Origin: Sclerotinia nivalis
Taxonomy: Eukaryota > Ascomycota > Leotiomycetes > Helotiales > Sclerotiniaceae
NCBI GenBank assembly: GCA_029531795.1
Contig: JAPEIS010000002.1
Span: forward strand, 2,294,001 to 2,358,000
Length of the DNA stretch: 64,000 nt
Direction: 5' to 3'
In this document: in pieces, positions 45,760-58,300 of the stretch
Position numbering within the stretch: position 1 is the stretch's first letter
Layout: the number at the start of each line of letters is the position of its first letter
Translations under genes and position numbers: made by a program
The notes under the pieces: generated by a model
Told to the model about the DNA's origin: nothing
The model's input: only the letters and a program-made list of their open reading frames with translations
Databases searched by the model: none

Positions 45760-47915
45760 AAAACCCAAAATTATAATATCCGAAAACCTAAATTTCAATA
45801 TTTGGAAACCTTAAATCTTAATACCTATTCTTTTTATCTATATCTTCATTTCCAATTTAATCTTATTCATATCAATCAATTCCTTCAAAGCTTGACAAAA
45901 CTTGGCCTTCGTTATTGTATCAACAAGATTAGTATTTCCATCGATTTAGTGGATCTCCTGAATCTCCCGTCTTTCATACGATTAACGAATACATATCAAA
46001 TCGATCATCAATCGCTTTTTATATATAATACCAAATCTAACAAAGCATTTGTAAAATAATTTCGAATCGGTATATACTACAAATAAAATAGAATAATCAT
46101 AAATAATTATTTGATTAAGGAAAGACTTTATAACACTTGCTATATCAAATCCAAGAGTCATTGCATAAAGTTCTGAAGCTAGTATACTTCTAGTAACTCT
46201 TTTGCATTTAATAAAAGTTCAATAAAGGATATTATAGAGTTTTTCCATAGAAGGATGATCAAATCGACGATATAATCTTCGAAGTTCTATATCGGTGAGA
46301 TAGAAGAATGGAATAGAGGGATATACTTCTATTGGATTGATGAAAGAAGTGATATTCTATGAAAGAAATACATGGCCGAATCTTCTAATTACAGAACAAA
46401 TATGATTTCCTTTGGAGTCTATAACAATATTACCAAAGTTGTCAAAGACTATATAAAATCGATCTATATTTACAAGTGATAAAAGAAATAGAGTATAGGT
46501 ATCTATAATATGAAAAATAACGTTACCAATAGATATATCAAATATCACAATTCCCTTTGAATTAGTATTATCAATTCCGAAAACAAAATTAATATTAAAA
46601 TTAGAATTTGATATAATCGTAATATCGATAAATTTCTGTAAAGCTTCAATTTGATATATACTTATAGTAGATTTGATTGAAGTTTCTGAGTCAATTATGA
46701 TATCGATGAATTCTTCATTTGAATAACGATGGTTGAAGAAGGTTTGAATCGATGATAGAATTGTAATTCCCAAGAAATGAATAATAGTATTGTTATAGAG
46801 CTCGATAACAGCCTTTTGAATCTTTGAAAAAGTAAATTCGTTGAAAAATTCTTCGAGATCAGAATCATCATTTAATTCCTCCTAGGGGTTCTTCTATAAA
46901 GAGTTTTCATATTCCTCTATAAGGAGAATGAATTGCTTATCCGAAGGAATAGTTGCATCGTATTCGCTTATAATATATTGATAATACAAATATTTGAAAA
47001 TAAAAGTATATTCAGATTGTTTAGCTTTAACGAGCTCTCAATAACATTGTTTGCTTTTCGATAGAATAATTGATTAACCAATAGTTTTCTTTCTTACAAA
47101 TATAATATCTACAATACTTTCTGCCTTGGAATTTTATATTAGAATCTGAAAGACAAAGTAAAATTCTTCGATTGCTTTTATAAATCCGATCTATATAATA
47201 TACTTTCTTTTGAAAAAGATTGAATTTGAAGAAAGGTTTTTCTTAAAGCTATAATTATAGATTGTTATTGTTAAATAGAAGATTGTGAATCATAATGCTG
47301 AAACATATCTTATTGATTTGGTCTATATATATCGAGGCAGGGTCAAAGTAAACTAATTTATATACAGAGTAAAAATAATAAACAGTAATAATCTTCAATA
47401 ATATAAAAGGTTTATTTTGTTAATCGATAGGAAAATTAAATTGTAGATCCCGAAATATATTGATTAGTTTTTCGAAATATTCGAAAATAATAACGGTAGG
47501 GTTGTTTTTTTAAATCGAAGTTAATAAAATAAATACTTATTTAATAAAAGTTGTTTGTTGATATTCTTGATCTTCGAAGTAATTATATATATAATATATA
47601 CTTTCATCAAAAGATAATTTGTAAGGGTTGATGATAGTGAAATAAAAGTTTAATACTTCGTTTTGTAGTATTATGGAAAAAGCTAAACTATAATAGAAAG
47701 AGGATAGATTGATTTTGTTGTATTGATTGTAGAAAATAATAAGTTTATATTGAATACTATTATTGGAATTATTATACTTTATATCCTTATTGTAAAATTT
47801 GCCGAGGTTTATAATACTTTGAATAACTTTCTCGTTCTTTTTAAGAATAGTAATATAAGAATCAATCGTTTGAAATGGATTATTGTTGTTGTGATCCTGA
47901 AGTAATTCAACTTGA
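45760..47915 (-). mobile_element. Reversed degenerate Ty1/Copia element, main part
   Basis: Minus-strand remnants run from gag (about 47900-46860, with IDSYITILKKNEKVIQS, SLAFSIILQNE, a lost CCHC zinc knuckle near 47100), to the aspartic protease (near 46690, IIDSETSIKST where DSGAS is expected), to the pre-integrase region LRRLYRRFDHPSMEKLYNIL (about 46280-46220), then directly to RNase H (RVTRSILASELYAMTLGFDI, about 46200-46140) and the C-terminal IDGNTN..DTITKAKF (about 45930-45880). Integrase and reverse transcriptase are missing between 46220 and 46205. Many stops are present. The element continues, interrupted, at 54624-54893 and 61889-62120. Confidence 0.8.
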
Positions 47916-48401
47916 TGTTACGATCACGGATCTTACAATAACCGATCGTATGAATACACGTTATGATTTGATCGAATTAATATAAGATTAAGATGGTCGT
48001 AGAAACAAACAAATACAGATTATATTAGTATCAAATCATATAATAAAGTATTGAAGTTTCGAAGGCTCCCAATACTCCTAAAGTATTAAAGTTTCGAAGG
48101 TTCCCAACACTCCTGGAGTATTGGAATTTCGAAGACTTTCAATACTCCTAGAGTTTTAAAGCTTTAAAAGCTCCTGGGGCTCCCGAATACAAAAGTTTAT
48201 ATAAGCAGGATAGATTCCCTTATTTGTAAAGCTTTATACTCAAAAATAATCATTAATTTAAACATTATAATTATTATATAATACAATCGTTATATCTTCA
48301 TTTTCATTAAGCTTCTATTTAATCTTTAGTAAAAACCATTACAGCTTTTTTATAAATCCTTTGATCATTTCTTAATAATAAAAGATTATAATAATATAAC
48401 A
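47916..48401 (+). repeat. 5' LTR of element 2
   Basis: It starts TGTTACGATCACGGATC and ends ATAACA. Compared with element 1 LTRs it has an extra AT-rich stretch of about 70 bp (around 48252-48322), and one 35-bp subunit fewer than its own 3' LTR. Confidence 0.9.
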
Positions 48402-51400
48402 TTTTGAATATCTTTATTAACTCAAATATCGATTTGGTTTATTTCATTTCGTTATATCTTTGCAAGATTCTATTATTGATATTCCCCCGAACAATAACAA
48501 CAATAACGACAACGATAACAATATCGAATTACCAAATACCGATCCTATCCTAATACAAATTACAGAAACTTTATAAATAGTAATATTCGATAAATATTAC
48601 AACAATCGAAAAGAATTCGAAACCTTTTTATTTTAAACCAAAATGTATTTCAAATTCAATACTATCAAATTTGTAATTCCCGATAATTATAATTTATATA
48701 CCTTTTTTTATCTTTGTAAAAAAACAATCAAATAGATTCAATTTTATTTTAAAAATTACTTTATTAAATCTAGAAATCATTGTATAATAATTATACAAAC
48801 TATTTTCGAAAGCTTTGTAAAATTCAAAAGAGAAATCGGATAAATATTTGGGGATATCAACGAAGTCAAGATAATCAAACGAAATCTATTCGTTTTAAAA
48901 CAAACCAAAATAGCAATCAATTATATTATAAAATTTAGACAATATATTAATCAAACTAAATGGGATCAGTAGACTTTGCTAAATTATTTTCATTGCGGTT
49001 TTAAGGATTATATAAAATTGGAATTTGTAAGAAATATCGAATCTATGAATATTAACAAAATGATAAAACTCGTAATCAAAATCGATAATCGGCTTTACGA
49101 ATATCAACGAAACAAAAAGTTCCAAAACCATTCAGATTAGAATTATAAACGAAATGAAGAAAAACGATATCAAATTAGAAATGAAAGTTATAAAGATCCA
49201 ATGGAATTGAATACTATTATTCAAAGAAAGTCATCTAAAGAAAAAATGAATAAATGTAAAAATGAAAAGTTATACTTCGAATACAGATAATCAAGATATA
49301 AAACTGTAATTCATTATCAAAAGAAATAAGGAAATTTTAATCGAAATAAAAAACTTTGAAAAAACAAAAAACAATTTAATATAATATTCATATCTCAATT
49401 ATACACTCTAAATTATATAAACTTAGATTTTAAAGAACAACTAAAAAATAATCAAATCGAAAAATCAAAAGATTCAAAAGAAAAATCAATTTTATAGATC
49501 GATCGAAAACCAAATTCAAGGGAACTTTGAATTATACAATATATCAATGAATAAAATCATCGAATTTGGAAATTTGAAGAAACAAATAAAAATACTTATA
49601 ATAACAATTTAAGTATAAAAAATACTATAAAAGGAAAAATCTATAAAGCAAAAATTATCAATAAATATAGAATCTTATAATACAAAATTATAATCAATTT
49701 CTTCTTTATCGAAAAAACTTTATATCATTATATAAAAATACCAAAACAAAGAAAAATATAGAAAAATATTTATTTTTATTACAATATTAATCATTTTATA
49801 TACAAAACATATTTAATATAACAAATAGAAAATGAATATTTAATACAAACCCAAATCATACAATTTCTACAAATAACAAAACATTTTCTCTGAGCTATAC
49901 AAAGATTACCTTTAATTACCAAATGGAAAAATATACTTAACGATAAAATTTCAATCAATTAAACAATCATAAATAATAATAATAAAAATTATTAGAATAT
50001 TTCTTTATCCAATCAATTAAATCACTTAATTAATCAAATTGATTAAATTGACCAAATTGATCAAATTGATCAAATTAATCAAATTAACCAAATCAACCGA
50101 ATAGATCAAAATAGACAATTAAATATTACAAAATATAACGGATAAATCAATCTGAAGATTATAATCAATAAGCATCGATTCAGAGTTATAATAGATTCTA
50201 AAGCAATCGGAAATTTTATTATACAAAAAACTGTATAAAAAGCTAATATAAGATTTCAAACAAAGAAATACTTATATATATTGTAATTAGTAGATGAATA
50301 ACTAATTGATATTAAAAATAGAATAGTACAAATAAAGGTCAAGTCAACGGAAATGTAAATAAATGAATATCACAAATTTATATAGTTTGATATAATTTCA
50401 TTAAAGAATCATCAGATTATATTGAGTATATTATAATTGATACAGCACAACCCCAATATTAATTGGAATCGAAGAACTTTAATACTTGATCAATACGATT
50501 GTAATCATCGAAATATATACAAATCTACAAAACTGAACATATACTTTAGAGAATTAAAAGCGAACAACTCCATTAATATAAAATATCAAATTCAGAATCC
50601 CTTATTAATAGATATATTAATAGAATATATAAAATATACAAAACTTTTCGAAAAACGAAAGAACTACAAGGCTTTATTAGAATACAAATTATAGAATTAC
50701 GAAATAATACTAATGAAAAAGAAAATACCTTTATTCAGATTTATTTATTAAATATTGAAAAAATACTTAAAGATATTCAAAAAATACATTGATGATAATT
50801 TAAAAAAAGAATAGATCAAAAAATCTATTTCACAAATAATTAATTCTATATTATATATATCTAAAAAGAATGAAACTAAAAGATTATATATAGACTATTG
50901 TAAATTCAACAATATAACAATCAAGGATCGATATCCATTTCTATTAATTATAGAATTGAAAGATCGATTAAGGAAAACTAAAATCTTCTTCAAATTTGAT
51001 TTACAAAACGATTTCTATCTAATTAGAATAAAGAAAGATAAAGAATAGAAAACAATATTCAAAATGTAATACAGATTATACAAATATCAGATTATACTAT
51101 TTAGACTAACCAATGCATTGATAATATATATACATTTGATAAATAATATATTGATTTATTCAAAGATTTTGGAATAATACATTTAGAATATTAACAATAT
51201 ATTAACATACTTAAAGAAAGCAGATCTTCAATATAAACCTAGCAAATATATATTCCATATTAAGAAAACAGAGTTTTTAAACTATATAATCTTTCTAGAA
51301 GGATTCAAAATGAATTCAAACAAATTATAAACTATTCAAAAATGGAATCAATCTATAAGCATTAAAGAAATACAATCCTTTTTAAGATTCATTAATTTCT

Positions 51401-54102
51401 ATTACAAATTCATTAAAGATTATTCGAAAATAACAACTCCAATATCAGAAATAACCAAAAAGAATCAAAAAGAGTTTCAATAAACAAAGAAGATATAAAA
51501 AGCTTTCGAACTACTCAAATAAACCTTTATGAAAAAACCAATACTTTTATCATTCGATCCGGAATTATCGATTGTAATTGAAATCGATTCTTCAGATTAC
51601 ACTTTAGAGGTTGTATTAAACTAGCCTGAAGCAAACAAAAAATAGCAATCAATAGTCTATTATTCCCGCAAACTATTGTCAATAGAATTGAATTATGAGA
51701 TTTACGATAAAGAGCTGCTAACTATAATCGAAATGTTTAAAGAATGAAAAGTTTATTTGAAAAGATCGAAATATACAGTATAGGTATATACTAATCATAA
51801 GAATCTGATTTATATCATTATAATGAAGGAATTAAATAAAAGACAAATCAGATAATCCGAAATTATAATTGTCTATAATTTTTGTATTTTATATATTAAA
51901 GGAATAGAAAACGCTAAAACTGATATTCTTAACAAAAAACCGGAATACTTATAAAATAAAGTATACAAAATATATACAATCTTAAAAGAAGAAGATAATA
52001 TATTAGTATATAATAAACCACAATTTGCTACCTCCTCCAAAATTGATTATAATACAATCAAGGAATAGTTGAAAGTAAAATATGAACAAGATACTATTAC
52101 AGAACGAATCCTTAAAAATACAGACAACCTGAAGAAGGGATTTAATATCGACGAAGAGTTTATATACTTTCATAACAAATTATATATATCTTTCAGATTA
52201 ATCGAAGAATATATTTAAGAACAATACAAGCTTCTAATTTATATCAGAATCAGAAAAGAAGTTTATTTTCCGAAAATAAAAACTACAATTGAAAAAGTAA
52301 TTGGAAACTACAATATCTATATACAAAACAAAGCTATCAAGCATACTTTATATAGTCAATTCAAAACCCTTAATTTACTTACTCAATTATAGAAATCCAT
52401 TATATAGGATTTTGTAGTTAAACTATTTATATCTAAAGATCTGGTTACAATAAAAGAATACGATTCTATTCTAATAGTAACAAACAGATTAATGAAATTT
52501 GTTTATATAATACTATTCTGTAAAAAATGAATAGTAGATAATCTAGTTTATGTATTTCTACAAAATATAATTAGTATTTATAATATACTAGAAGAAATAA
52601 TTTCAGATAGAGATAAATTTTTCATATCGAAATTCTGGATTAATTTTATAGCATTGTTTGAAATCAAATGCAAATTATCTATTGTATTTCACTTTTAAAC
52701 AAATAGTCAAACAGAATATCGAAATTAGATAATGGAAGTTTATTTACATTATTATATCAATTATAAACAAGATAATTAAATTGAATTACTATTTTTAGTT
52801 TAATTCGTATACAATATATCGGAGACGAAAACAATAAAGATAATATTAGTATATATTAATTATGAATATATTTTATTAGTTTATTGTTTATTATTTCTAC
52901 AAATAGTGAATATTGATAAAGCTATAAAAAATATATTGGAAATCAAGGAATTATATGAACAATTTTCATTAGATCTGTAGTTTATAATCTTGAGAACAGC
53001 TGTATATTATAACGAATTATAGAATATAGGATCTATTCTTAAAAAAGGGGATAAAGTTTATTTGATTCGAAGAAATATTCAAATACAACAATCAAATGAT
53101 AAACTAGATTACAAGAAACTAGAATTATTCGAAATCGAAGAAATAGTAGAATTTATCAATTTCAGATTGAAGTTATCAAATACTATGAGTATTCATCCAG
53201 TATTCTATATATCCTTATTCGAACTAGTGCTATCAGGGGTACTGAATGTATTAGAAACTATAATCGAATTTATCAATCCGAACATCAAATACGATATCGA
53301 AATTATACTAGATTGCAAATACATCAAAAATACAATAAAATATTTAATCAAATAGTTCGATTATTTATATTCAGAAAACATTTAGAAATCTAAAAAGAAC
53401 CTCAATTGTTTTAAGAAGCTGCAGATATTCTATCAACGATATCTAGATCTATCCAGAAAAGATCTAAGGGATTCGAGAAAAACAAAGGATCGAAATCTTT
53501 CAAAAGATCGAACGAAGTATCATTAGGACCAAAAGCATTTTTATTTATCCTTTCCTTTTCTGTTTATTCTTTTGTTAATTATTCTTTCTCTTTCAAAACA
53601 TTCAATTTATCCAAATATTTAAGACCACAATCGACTATCCGCTTTTTACAATCATATAGAAATTTCTTTTGTTTATACAAATACAAAATTTTAATAAACG
53701 CTTTTTTCTTTTTATAATCTAATTTCTCTTTTTATTTATTCAAAGAAATTCAATCCGAAATATGAAACATTTTCTAATCCCAATCTTCTTTCAAAAGAAA
53801 TTCGGTATCACAGAGAATTCGAATCAAAACACATTCGGAATAATAAAAACGTTAAAGATTATTAATATCTTTTATACAACAAAGTTTTTTATTACAATAA
53901 TAAGAATAAAAAGATATTTCAATTTCATAATTATTGATAGATTAAACAAGAAGAATTTGTTTGAAACGTTTTCGAACGGAAAATAAAGATTTCTTAATTT
54001 TGAAAGAAGATATAAAAAAAAAAAAGAGTTTTGTATTTTTTTTTAAAGAAAATAGCTCTGCTTTATAAATTTGAGATAAACTTTAGTCTAAATAGAGGAT
54101 AG

Positions 54103-54623
54103 TATTACGATTATAGATTTTACAATAATTGATTGTATGAATATACATTATGATTTGATCGAATTAGTATAAGATTAAGATAGTTGTAGAAACAAATAAG
54201 TATAGACTATATTAGTATCAGATTATATAATAAAGTATTAGACTTTCGAAGACTCCCAACGCTTCTAAAGTATTGAAGTTTCGAAGGCTTTCAGCGTTCC
54301 TGAAGTATTAGAGTTTCGAAGGTTCCCAGCGCTTCTGGAGTATTGAAGTTTCGAAGACTCCCAGCATTTTTGAAACTTTGAAGCTTTAAAGACTCCTAGA
54401 ATTCCCGAATACAGAGATTTATATAAACAAGATGGATTTCCTTATTTGTAAAGTTTCGTGCTCAAAAACAATTATTAATTTAAACATTATAATTATTATA
54501 CAATACAATCGTTATATCTTTATTCTTATCAAGCCCCTATTTGATCTTTAATAGAAACTATCATGGTCTTTTTATAAATCCCTTAATCATTTTTTAATAA
54601 TAAAGAATTATAGCGGCGTAATA
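54103..54623 (+). repeat. 3' LTR of element 2
   Basis: It starts TATTACGATTATAG and ends GCGGCGTAATA. It is 521 bp, exactly 35 bp longer than the 5' LTR, which equals one unit of the internal direct repeat (units near 54235-54385). Confidence 0.9.
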
Positions 54624-54893
54624 CTTAATTAATATTCTTTTTGATATCGGTGATGCTATCAAAGATTGAAGAATTATATATATTGATCGAAGTGAGCTTT
54701 TTGAAATAGTATCAAAATATAAGGGATGTTATGTTTAAAAAGCGTAAGAACTATTCTTGTAATTGCTTATTTGTCTATATGGAATATTTGTAAACAAGAG
54801 TATCGGCGAGATTCTTTCTCAAAGCATCTTCATCAACCTTGCTGATATAAAAACTGTTTTCATCAAGAATGTTTCGAAGAAATACTAAATAAG
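54624..54893 (-). mobile_element. Reversed Copia element, second piece (gag)
   Basis: The minus strand encodes LVFLRNILDENSF, ISKVDEDALRKNLADTLVY and IFDSITDIKKNIN, a gag segment that continues in frame into the piece below 47915 if element 2 and one target duplication are removed. It is bounded by element 2 on the left and element 3 on the right. Confidence 0.75.
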
Positions 54894-55056
54894 TGTTACG
54901 GGTTCATCTCCCTTCACCTGCACGTGATCATGTGTGCCTTAGGCATACATGTATGCACTCACTTCTATATAATCAGATTACCTCCTTGATCTTCTTTCCT
55001 TCCTTGTAGTACAACTATAGATCAACCCTATATATGCCTTTTCCCTCATTATGATA
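54894..55056 (+). repeat. 5' LTR of element 3
   Basis: It starts TGTTACGGGTTCATCTCCC and ends TTATGATA. This copy keeps more C and G (CACGTGATCATGTGTGCC) than the 3' copy. Confidence 0.9.
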
Positions 55057-55124
55057 ATTTGTACTACCCTTTCAAAGGCCCCATCATTTTACAAAATGAT
55101 TTGGTCTTGCCAAATCATTTGCAG

Positions 55125-55350
55125 ACTTCTGTATCTGTTTTCGACTGTTTTTGCACTGTTGTAACTCGCCCGCTTTTGTACGATTGTATTTTTTATTTGC
55201 TTTTGTGTAGCTCTTTTATTCGCTTTTGTATAGCTTCTGATCTTTGATTGCTTTTGTATGATTGTATTTTTTCGCAGGTTTCTGTATCTGTTTTTGATTG
55301 CTTTTGTGCAATTGTATTTTGTATATAAGCTGTTTTTGTATAGTCGCATT
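55125..55350 (+). repeat. Degenerate tandem repeat in the leader of element 3
   Basis: Repeated T-rich units containing ATTGCTTTTGTATGATTGTA and TTTCTGTATCTGTTTTTGA occur head to tail several times between the 5' LTR and gag. The frames over it on the minus strand (Lys/Asn/Thr-rich) are by-products. Confidence 0.7.
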
Positions 55351-58300
55351 TTTTTTATCGATTACTTTTGTATAAATTATAATTCTTTTTACAATAGCTT
55401 TTAATTCTATATTTGCTGATAATACGACTTTTACTTTTATCAAAGAAGTTCGTACCGAAATCCAACAAGTCTTCGATCAATGGCCTACTATTATACAAAT
55501 CCTAACAGAATTGAATGCTTCAATGATATCAAATCTTGTTATCGATTCTAATAAACAAATTGTTTATCTGAATTATATTTTCTTTGTTATCGAAGATTGC
55601 TTTGCTATTCAAACAAATAAGATCGAGAAATTCAAAGCAGAAAACGTCGGGTTTCTTTATACTCTGATCAGCAAACAAGTTCAGCTGAACATTAGTAGTG
55701 CTGCTACTAATCAAAAACCAATCATTCCCTACCAAATTCAAAAGAACCTATTTGTTTTTAAAAACAAAAAATCTAATATTCTCATCCGTTAAAAGGATTA
55801 TCAATTCTGAAAATTGAGTTTGTAATTTTGTTGAATAATTGATTCATAATTCTTTACTTCTGAATAAAAGAAGATTAGCTATACTATTAGTCTTCTCGAA
55901 AATCAAATACGATAAAAGTATATTACAGATATCATCAGATTTGTTAACGATCTTATTTGTTTTGATTTTGCTGTTTTGTTTTTAGCTAAATTGAACAAAT
56001 TATATATCTTTATAAATATTGAAAAAGAAGTTTCATTTAAATTCGATAAACTTTTTATAAATTCAAAAGAGTTCTTTTCAGTTTTCTTCTTTATATTATT
56101 TCATCTTGCTAACTTTTGCTACAAATCTGATCATAAGATTATTAATACAATAAAGTAAAAGATTACTATTCCCCTCCGAACTTTGATTATTAATAACTCG
56201 AACCTCTGCACTACCAATGATATCGATAATTGACAAAAGAAATTCTCTATTTGAAATCAAAATCTTCATAATACCAAATATTATAACAAAAATTCTAGTA
56301 ATACATTTGTTATTGATAATAATAATCCTATGGATTTCGATATAATAAAACAAAAAGAATAATAACAAAAAGATTAATAAAATAAGAAAAAAAAGTTTAA
56401 TTTTGCAGTTTCTTATAATTGTTATAATAGGATCGATTATCTTTAGATTGATTATTATATCATTGATGATATCAATAGTAATCTTTTTCCCAGCAAATAA
56501 ACTCCTATTAATGTCTTTTCCAACTATAATACCATCGCTTCAATTAATCTAGTCTCTGTTCAATATACTGTTGTTCTAGCTTTCCGAGATGCTAATAGAT
56601 TTAACAATAATTACAATGGATTTCGAGAAGGATATACTGGTAATTGGATATAAAGTCAACAATATTTGAATCAGGTATAATAATAAGGCTATATCGAATC
56701 AGAGAAGGTTGTTTTTATATTTAATTTAGTCAAGGAAAGCTTTGAATAGAGAAAAGATTAATCTCTACGAAAAATCATTTATAGAAGAATATTAAGAACA
56801 AAAAGGTAAATCGAAAAATGAATAAATATAAATTATTGCAATTTAATTTTATAAATAGTAAATCTCTATTTGTTAAAACTATTATATTCTTTATATATAA
56901 AAACCTTTTTACTATTATAAATCTTATTGATAATAGATGCTTTAAAGAAACCTTCGCTGATTGTTCTTTTGTTTTCAAATACAATATTGAAATATAACTT
57001 TTATTTCATCCTTGCAAACTTCGATTCGTTGATAGAAAGATCATCAACAAAGTTATAGAATATTTTATAATAGAAATCGCTATAGGGGATTACTATAAAT
57101 ATTTGTTTTTTTATATTATTCAGTTTTTATTAGAGATATTATTAATCTTTGATTTACTGTAATTACAATATTACAATCCTATTATCAATTGAATAAAGAT
57201 GAGTTTAACATTCTCTTCAAATTATTATACTTTTAATTGTTCGATGTATTATAATTCAAAGCTAATTATCATACTAACGATCCCATTTTCGACCAAAAAA
57301 CAAAAAGACTTGACAAAAGTTATTCTACAATAGATTATCGATGTTATCGAATCTTTAAATAAATTCCTTATCGATCCTGATATAAAAGTTAAATATACGA
57401 TTTATAAATATCGTTTTCCTTATATCAAAGATTGTTCAAAGAATGATACCGACTTTTTATTTATTTAAACGCTTTCTATTTCTTAAGGAGTTTTTTATAA
57501 TTCTTTGTCAAATAGGGCTATTAAATACTGCTCTCTATATGTCGAAGATTATCCAAAGGATGATATCGATTATTTATTTATTTAAACGTCTTTTACTTCT
57601 AAGAGAACTTCTTATAAAAAATCTTCTGTTGAAGAGATATTAGACAAAGATTATATATTATAATTTAACGATTCTTTTGTTGATCTTGAATTTCAGTAAG
57701 GTTTGATATTTGATATAAATCATTATCGAACAAAACGCTGCAGGGAATCAAATAATTAGGTATAGATGATTCCCAATTACCTATATCCAAAATCGATTTT
57801 GAAGATTGCAGATCGATATCAATTTGTTCACAATCCAAAAAACCGTTTGCTTTTGTTTTCTGTTAAAGAACTCCTTATATCCGTTTACAAGGATACAAAC
57901 CCAAATATAGATAACATTCGTTGATTACAAATTTTTAGTTTTGTTTTGTTCTATCAATAAAATAATATTCGGGTTATTCAATTGATATAGAATGAATTAG
58001 ATATTATGTAGAAAGCTATTGAATAAGATCATTTGCGATAGATTATATTGTTTCTGATATTTATAGAAAAGGATTTTCGATCGATTTTACAAGGGTAGAG
58101 TGATATAATAAAAATGCTTTTTAGAATTTTATTGTAACTTTATAATTTTGTATACAATTGTTACAAATCACTCTATTTGCGGAAAATCTCTAAAACTGAT
58201 ATCGATAAATTTTTAATTAGCAAACCTTCTCTCAATGATAATCAAATACAATAAAGACTTTCTATATAATTACAAAATAAACTTCCTGTCTTCCTTCTAT

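Larger units (their letters stand above)
47916..54623 (+). mobile_element. Element 2: full-length degenerate Ty3/Gypsy, same family as element 1
   Basis: A 6.7-kb copy with LTRs 47916-48401 (486 bp) and 54103-54623 (521 bp). The 5-bp target duplication is CTTGA (47911-47915) and CTTAA (54624-54628), differing by one G-to-A transition. Domain order follows element 1: gag (about 48560-49480), protease (about 50160-50330), reverse transcriptase (about 50790-51470), RNase H (about 51540-51900), integrase (about 52040-52900) and chromodomain-like end (53160-53355). A 48-bp in-frame deletion removes the YLDD motif region near 51150. It is inserted in the Copia gag region. Confidence 0.92.
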
